64,000 bases of DNA from Arthrobacter sp. ISL-30 (GTDB taxonomy: Bacteria; Actinomycetota; Actinomycetes; Actinomycetales; Micrococcaceae): the NCBI RefSeq assembly GCF_018613855.1, contig NZ_JAGGPK010000030.1, positions 138,945 through 202,944 of the forward strand, written 5' to 3'. The notes under the pieces were generated by a model that saw only the letters and a list, made by a program, of their open reading frames with translations, ran no database searches and was not told the DNA's origin. The position numbers and the translations under genes were made by a program. Shown piece by piece: positions 60,010 to 64,000 of the stretch (its first letter is position 1; the number at the start of each line of letters is the position of its first letter).

Positions 60010-60879
60010 CTAAACCAGCGGTCGGCCGGCCATCCGTTCCAGCCGGGCGATGCGGTCCCGCATGGGCGGGTGCGTTGCGAAGAGCTTGACCATGGCCCCT
60101 CCGCGGAACGGGTTGGCGATCATCAGGTGCGAAGTGTTCACCATACGTTGGTCCTGGGGCAGCGGCACCTGCTTCACACCGGACTCGATCTTGTGCAGGG
60201 CGGAGGCGAGTGCCAGCGGATCGCCGGTTAGCTGGGAGCCGTCCTCATCGGCGTCGTACTCCCGCGTGCGGGAGATGGCGAGCTGAATAAGCGACGCGGC
60301 GAAAGGCGCAAGCAACGCCAGTGCAATCATCGCGAGCGGATTGGCGTTGCGGCGGTCACCGCCGCCGAAGAACAGCAGCATCTGGCCCACAGAAGTAATG
60401 ACGCCGGCCACCGCTGCCGCCACGGACGACGTGAGGATGTCCCGGTTGTAGACGTGCATGAGTTCATGGCCAAGGACGCCGCGCAGTTCACGCATGTCAA
60501 GCAGGTGCAGGATGCCCTCGGTGCAGCAGACGGCTGCATTTTTGGGGTTGCGCCCGGTGGCAAAGGCGTTCGGAGTCATGGTGGGCGACAGGTAGATGCG
60601 CGGCATTGGTTGATTGGCCCGCGCCGACAGCTCCCGCACGATTTGGTACAGCTGTGGCGCCTGGGCTTCGGACACGGGATAGGCCGCCATGGAACGCAGC
60701 GCGATCTTGTCGCTGTTCCAGTAGCCGTAGAACGTAGTCGCGACGCCGATCAGCGCCATGATCCAGATAGGGGCGGAGCTGCGCGACCCTGCCCCGATGA
60801 TGGCGCCAAGGCCGAGCAGCACGGCCCACAGCACGCCAAAGAGGGCTGCAGTCTTTAATCCATTGTGATGTTTGTGCAC
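60010..60879 (-). CDS. htpX: HtpX membrane zinc metalloprotease (M48)
   Basis: 289 residues. Two N-terminal membrane helices (about 10-55), the zinc motif HELMH at 138-142 in LRGVLGHELMHVYNRDI, and a third ligand Glu in SRTREYDADEDGSQL after two more hydrophobic segments. It degrades misfolded membrane proteins together with FtsH. GTG start. Runs leftward; the frameshifted MFS gene ends 70 bases upstream. Confidence 0.94.
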   Translation of the reverse strand: MHKHHNGLKTAALFGVLWAVLLGLGAIIGAGSRSSAPIWIMALIGVATTFYGYWNSDKIALRSMAAYPVSEAQAPQLYQIVRELSARANQPMPRIYLSPTMTPNAFATGRNPKNAAVCCTEGILHLLDMRELRGVLGHELMHVYNRDILTSSVAAAVAGVITSVGQMLLFFGGGDRRNANPLAMIALALLAPFAASLIQLAISRTREYDADEDGSQLTGDPLALASALHKIESGVKQVPLPQDQRMVNTSHLMIANPFRGGAMVKLFATHPPMRDRIARLERMAGRPLV

Positions 60880-60949
60880 TTCAGGACTTTCTTCCGGCTT
60901 GGACTTCTGTAGCAGTTAACGCAGCTGATAGTCCGGCTGTTCCACCTGC

Positions 60950-62222
60950 CTACGGCAAGGGGTTTCTCGCATCGTACTTCACGAAACCCGGCTGCCAACG
61001 GGTTGATGCCCACGCCAAGGCTACGCACAGAAGGCCCCCGCACATCAGGACCCACCCCTCACTGAACCAGTTCGTGGCACCTCCTGCCAACAGGTCCCCA
61101 ACTCGGGGTCCGCCGGCCACAACCACGATGAACACGCCCTGGAGCCGTCCACGAAGATGGTCCGGAGTCGCCGACTGCAGGATCGTCATGCGGAACACAG
61201 CACTTATTGAGTCCGCTATGCCTGCCAACAGGCAACACAACGCTGCGGGAATCAGCCAGGCCGTAACGCCGTCGCGCCCGGAATTCCCGGCAAGCAGGAC
61301 CACCAGGCCGAAACCGAAAATCGAGGCACCCCAGCCGACCACTGACCAGATCACCGCGCTGCCCTGGTGCCGGACCCGCCCGAGCGGGCCGGAAAACAGT
61401 CCAGCCAGGAAGGCGCCTACCGCCGTCGAGGCGAGCAGCACACCGACAGTGGATTCGCCGCCGCCAATCATGACTGCGCCGATTGCAGGCATAAGCGCCC
61501 GGGGCTGGGCACAGATCATGGCGATAAGGTCAATGACGAACGTCATGCGAACGTTTGGGCACGAGCGAAGGAACTTCATCCCTTCCAGGACGGAACGGAG
61601 GCCCGCAGCATGGGGCTCCTTGCCTGGCGGCCAGGGGCGGCAACCTGGCGAGTGCCCAGAGGGCAAAACTGAAGGTCACGACGTCGATGGTGTAGGTCCA
61701 GCCGAAGCCGACGGATGCCACGAGGATCCCTGCCAGCAGCGGCCCGGCGGTCATCGCAAGTCCGGCAGTCAACATACTCAAGGCGTTGGCCGCCGGCAAA
61801 AGGTCCTTGCGCACTAATGCGGGAATGATGGCGCTCCGAGCCGGGGCGTTGATCCCTTGCGCGCCGCTCTGGACGGCCACCACGGCGTACAGCAGCCAGA
61901 TGTTTCCAACGTCGAGCCACGCCTGAACGGCAAGGGCGAGAGTGCTCAGCCACAACACGAGCGACGCCCCAATGGCTACTTTCCGCCGGTCGAAGGCGTC
62001 GGAAATCGAGCCGCCGAAGAGTCCGGCGACCACCAGCGGGATAAGGGCAAAGACCCCGAGGAGGCCGATGTAGAAACTCTCCTGGGTAAGCCGGAAGACG
62101 TCTAGGCTGACCGCCACCAGGGTCAGTTGGGTTCCGACGGCGGCCACAGAGTTACCGAGCCAGAGGCGGCGGAAGTTTGGACTTTCCTTTAATGGCGTGA
62201 CGTCGGCGAGAAGTTGTGTCAC
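60950..62222 (-). pseudogene. MFS transporter (MFS_3/EntS-like) interrupted by a one-base frameshift
   Basis: The first half, from GTG at 62222, runs GNSVAAVGTQLTLVAVSLDVF, SISDAFDRRKVAIGASLVL, and VGFGWTYTIDVVTFSFALWALARLPPL. The second continues in another frame with PPGKEPHAAGLRSVLEGMKF and runs to the normal end at 60950 (LSGPLGRVRHQGS-like loop, GVFIVVVAGGPRVGDLLAG). Deleting one base of the CC at 61631-61632 restores a single protein of about 423 residues and 12 helices. TAGGGT lies six bases before the GTG. Either a real loss of function or a sequencing error. Confidence 0.86.
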
Positions 62223-62228
62223 CGTTCA

Positions 62229-62234
62229 ACCCTA
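62229..62234 (-). promoter_or_regulatory. Leaderless-type -10 element for the MFS gene
   Basis: On the minus strand TAGGGT lies six bases before the GTG at 62222. Confidence 0.45.
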
Positions 62235-62277
62235 TGCGCTTGGTAGGCTCACAACGTCCCGAAAGGAGCCGCCCGCC

Positions 62278-63183
62278 ATGCTGCCACGCCGATTGCTGTT
62301 CCGCTCCTCTATATGGGAAGTTGCCCGACCACGCACTCCATTGACTGAAGGACATCTGCTGGTGCGACTCAGCGACCCCTCAGTGGCCTTTGCCGAGGAC
62401 TCGGCTGCAGATTGGCTTCTTTGCCACAATATTGCACGTGGAGCGTTGTCGCGCGTCCTCGGCGCGGAACGCTGTGGGCTGATGTTTGCCTACGAATGGC
62501 ATCCTTTGGGTGACGCGATCGGGGAACCGGCTGCGGAATCGTCTACACCGACCTTCCATCTCTTTGGCCGCTGGGCAGGCGAGTCGTTGACGCCCGCCGA
62601 CCAGCTGTTGATTCCGGCCTCACACCGCGTCCCGACGTCGGAGAACGTCCTGGACGAGCTCGACGGTGGGCTCCGCTCTGAACTGCAGCGGCAGGCCGCC
62701 GAAATTGCGCGGACGGAGGTTCATGAGTCGGAGCGGCACAGCGAGTCGGAGCGGCAGCCGGAAACAGATCAGCAGCCGAAAATGGAATCGGCCTCAGACG
62801 TGCAACCGGCATCAGACGCAGAGCCTGCATCAGGCGTGGAGCATCAAGTAGAGTCCGAGCCGCCAGCAGAATCCGAGCCGCTCCCCGTCTTGGCAAGGTG
62901 GAAAGCGACACAGGAACCGGGCAGCGGCTACAGGGTGTTCACGCCGGTTCGGCCGCTGCGGAAGATTGGCGACGCTTCGCCGCAGGATCTCCTTTCACTG
63001 GCAACAGGAATCATGGCCCTGCCCGTTGGCGGCGCCGCCAGTGGCTTTAGCTGTGTGGTAAGCGAGGCGGATGAATCCCATGAACGCCTGCAGCTCCATG
63101 CCCTTGGCCGCTCCAGGGCCGAAAAAGTCAACCCCCTCGAGATTTTCCTGCGTTCCTCCGAGGTTAGCCATACCTTATTGTGA
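62278..63183 (+). CDS. Hypothetical protein with possible HIT-like N-terminal fold
   Basis: 301 residues. The first 105 residues (GHLLVRLSDPSVAF, DWLLCHNIARGALSRVLGAERCGLMF, TPTFHLFGRW) recall a HIT-superfamily domain, with GHLLV and a late H-x-x-x-R region, but the histidine triad itself is absent, so hydrolase activity is doubtful. A middle region rich in Ser/Glu/Gln (about 145-205) is low complexity, and a C-terminal domain follows (ARWKATQEPGSGYRVFTPVRPL). AAAGGAG precedes the ATG at 62278. The stop overlaps the Fur-type operator. Confidence 0.55.
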   Translation: MLPRRLLFRSSIWEVARPRTPLTEGHLLVRLSDPSVAFAEDSAADWLLCHNIARGALSRVLGAERCGLMFAYEWHPLGDAIGEPAAESSTPTFHLFGRWAGESLTPADQLLIPASHRVPTSENVLDELDGGLRSELQRQAAEIARTEVHESERHSESERQPETDQQPKMESASDVQPASDAEPASGVEHQVESEPPAESEPLPVLARWKATQEPGSGYRVFTPVRPLRKIGDASPQDLLSLATGIMALPVGGAASGFSCVVSEADESHERLQLHALGRSRAEKVNPLEIFLRSSEVSHTLL

Positions 63184-63198
63184 TTAGCTCATAATAAG
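63174..63198. promoter_or_regulatory. Fur/CatR-type operator before the regulator-catalase genes
   Basis: CTTATTGTGA-TTAGC-TCATAATAAG is a 25-base inverted repeat with one mismatch, 16 bases before the start of the Fur-family gene. AT-rich in a GC-rich genome, it matches the position and style of autoregulatory sites of FurA/CatR, which control the neighbouring catalase or catalase-peroxidase gene. Confidence 0.75.
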
Positions 63199-63213
63199 TG
63201 CTTCAATGGAGGC

Positions 63214-63678
63214 ATGACAGATCATTCGGCAGACCAGGAAGCCTGGGCTGCTGCCCTGCGTTCCCACGGCCGCCGCGTGACCAAACAGCGGCTGGCCGTG
63301 CTTGCCGCCGTCGAGCATCACCCGCATTCCCCCGCTGAGGGCATTCTGGCCGCGGCCCGTAAAGAGCTGCCGGAACTGACGGCGCAGTCGGTTTACGTCG
63401 TGCTTAGTGACCTCACGGACTTGCAGATGCTGCGGCGCTTCGAACCCCCGCATTCCCCTGCGCTGTATGAGACCAGGGTCGGGGACAACCATCACCATGC
63501 CGTCTGCATCAGCTGCGGCAGGGTGGAGGACGTGGATTGCGCCGTGGGCCATGCGCCCTGCCTGACCCCCCATTGGGACGAGGGCTCCAGGCCGATGACC
63601 ATCCAGATCGCGGATGTCCTTTATCAGGGCATTTGCGAGGACTGCCAGCGCAAACAACAGCAACCTGTCCGAACGTAA
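63214..63678 (+). CDS. Fur-family peroxide/metal regulator (FurA/CatR-like)
   Basis: 154 residues. Winged-helix domain (RRVTKQRLAVLAAVEHHPHSPAEGI, LTAQSVYVVLSDLTDLQMLRRF) and a metal-binding part with ETRVGDNHHHAVCISCGRVEDVDC and GICEDC, giving both CxxC zinc pairs. Next to a catalase gene, it is best read as the peroxide-sensing repressor of the pair. GGAGG precedes the ATG. The palindrome at 63174-63198 is its likely operator. Confidence 0.93.
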   Translation: MTDHSADQEAWAAALRSHGRRVTKQRLAVLAAVEHHPHSPAEGILAAARKELPELTAQSVYVVLSDLTDLQMLRRFEPPHSPALYETRVGDNHHHAVCISCGRVEDVDCAVGHAPCLTPHWDEGSRPMTIQIADVLYQGICEDCQRKQQQPVRT

Positions 63679-63702
63679 AGAAACCCAAGAAATAGGAGAA
63701 AG

Positions 63703-64000
63703 ATGACTGCGAACATCTCGACCGCTGTATCGACGACACAGTCCGGTGCGCCCGTCACGTCCGACGCGCATTCCAAGTCCGTCGGCGCCGATGGTGCCAT
63801 CATCCTGACCGATCACTACCTGGTCGAAAAGCTCGCCCAGTTCAACCGCGAGCGGGTTCCGGAGCGTGTGGTGCACGCCAAGGGCGGCGGCGCGTTCGGT
63901 ACCTTCAAGACCACCGAGGACTCCTCCAAGTACACCAAAGCAGCGTTCCTGCAGCAGGACGTCGAGACCGAGATGCTGATCACCTTACGGTCACTTGCCG
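63703..64000 (+). CDS. katA: Catalase, N-terminal part (runs off the right edge)
   Basis: The first 99 residues are visible. After a variable start come ILTDHYLVEKLAQFNRERVP, ERVVHAKGGGAFGTFKTTED, where VVHAKGGGAFG carries the distal heme histidine of monofunctional catalases. Breaks hydrogen peroxide into water and oxygen. TAGGAGA precedes the ATG at 63703; the gene begins 24 bases after the regulator's stop, so both are co-transcribed under its control. Confidence 0.95.
   Translation, partial: MTANISTAVSTTQSGAPVTSDAHSKSVGADGAIILTDHYLVEKLAQFNRERVPERVVHAKGGGAFGTFKTTEDSSKYTKAAFLQQDVETEMLITLRSLA

Overview
The window is chromosomal DNA of a high-GC actinobacterium. Gene content (mycothiol synthase mshD, an actinobacterial-type GlnR, Ppk1 beside a MutT1-type Nudix/histidine-phosphatase fusion, HadAB-like dehydratases, sugar ABC importers without their own ATPase) and short intergenic repeats point to Micrococcaceae, most likely Arthrobacter or a close relative such as Pseudarthrobacter or Paenarthrobacter. 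Genus is inferred from gene content, not from a marker gene. There are three tRNA genes, no rRNA, no CRISPR array, no integrase and no complete insertion sequence; most of it is core chromosome.

Layout. 1-4.8 kb: end of an aminotransferase gene, then an envelope-stress module: a response regulator and PspC-fused histidine kinase facing a PspC/LiaF-like protein, a small membrane protein and a PspC mini-protein, with 11-bp-phased TCAGGG repeats in the shared promoter. 5-11.5 kb: phosphofructokinase, an acetyltransferase, then a leftward run (membrane protein, 37-aa membrane peptide, nitrobindin-like protein, YgfZ, ankyrin protein, MFS exporter). 11.8-20 kb: glnR, mshD, ppk, mutT1, thyA-folA, asd. 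20-27.3 kb: AlkZ-like protein, murB embedded with MFS and hadAB-like genes, small proteins, a CitE-like lyase. 27.4-33.5 kb: alpha-glucoside import and hydrolysis operon, a perfect 15-bp operator palindrome, the remains of a ROK regulator, and an SDR gene. 33.6-40 kb: tRNA-Met and tRNA-Thr, a DEAD-box RNA helicase, MOSC protein, and a KdpDE-like pair without kdpFABC.

40-44.7 kb holds a tight four-gene operon (DUF1190/YgiB-like protein, YgiC/YjfC-type ATP-grasp amidoligase, APC permease, GcdH-like acyl-CoA dehydrogenase), the best candidate for an uncharacterised pathway. 45-53 kb: a secreted protein, MFS, LysM protein, GT87 glycosyltransferase, and cystathionine gamma-/beta-enzymes. 53.5-64 kb: a DNA glycosylase, a frameshifted DUF559/AbiEi-like gene sitting between two near-identical 63-bp palindromes, ABM monooxygenase, thioredoxin, thioesterase, a GH16-like secreted protein, tRNA-Tyr, YajQ, HtpX, a frameshifted MFS gene, and a Fur-family regulator with catalase at the right edge.

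A recurrent signal is TANNNT placed exactly 5-7 bases before the start codon of many first genes (about 18 seen), which is the signature of leaderless transcription. Two genes are broken by single-base insertions and one regulator is reduced to fragments.
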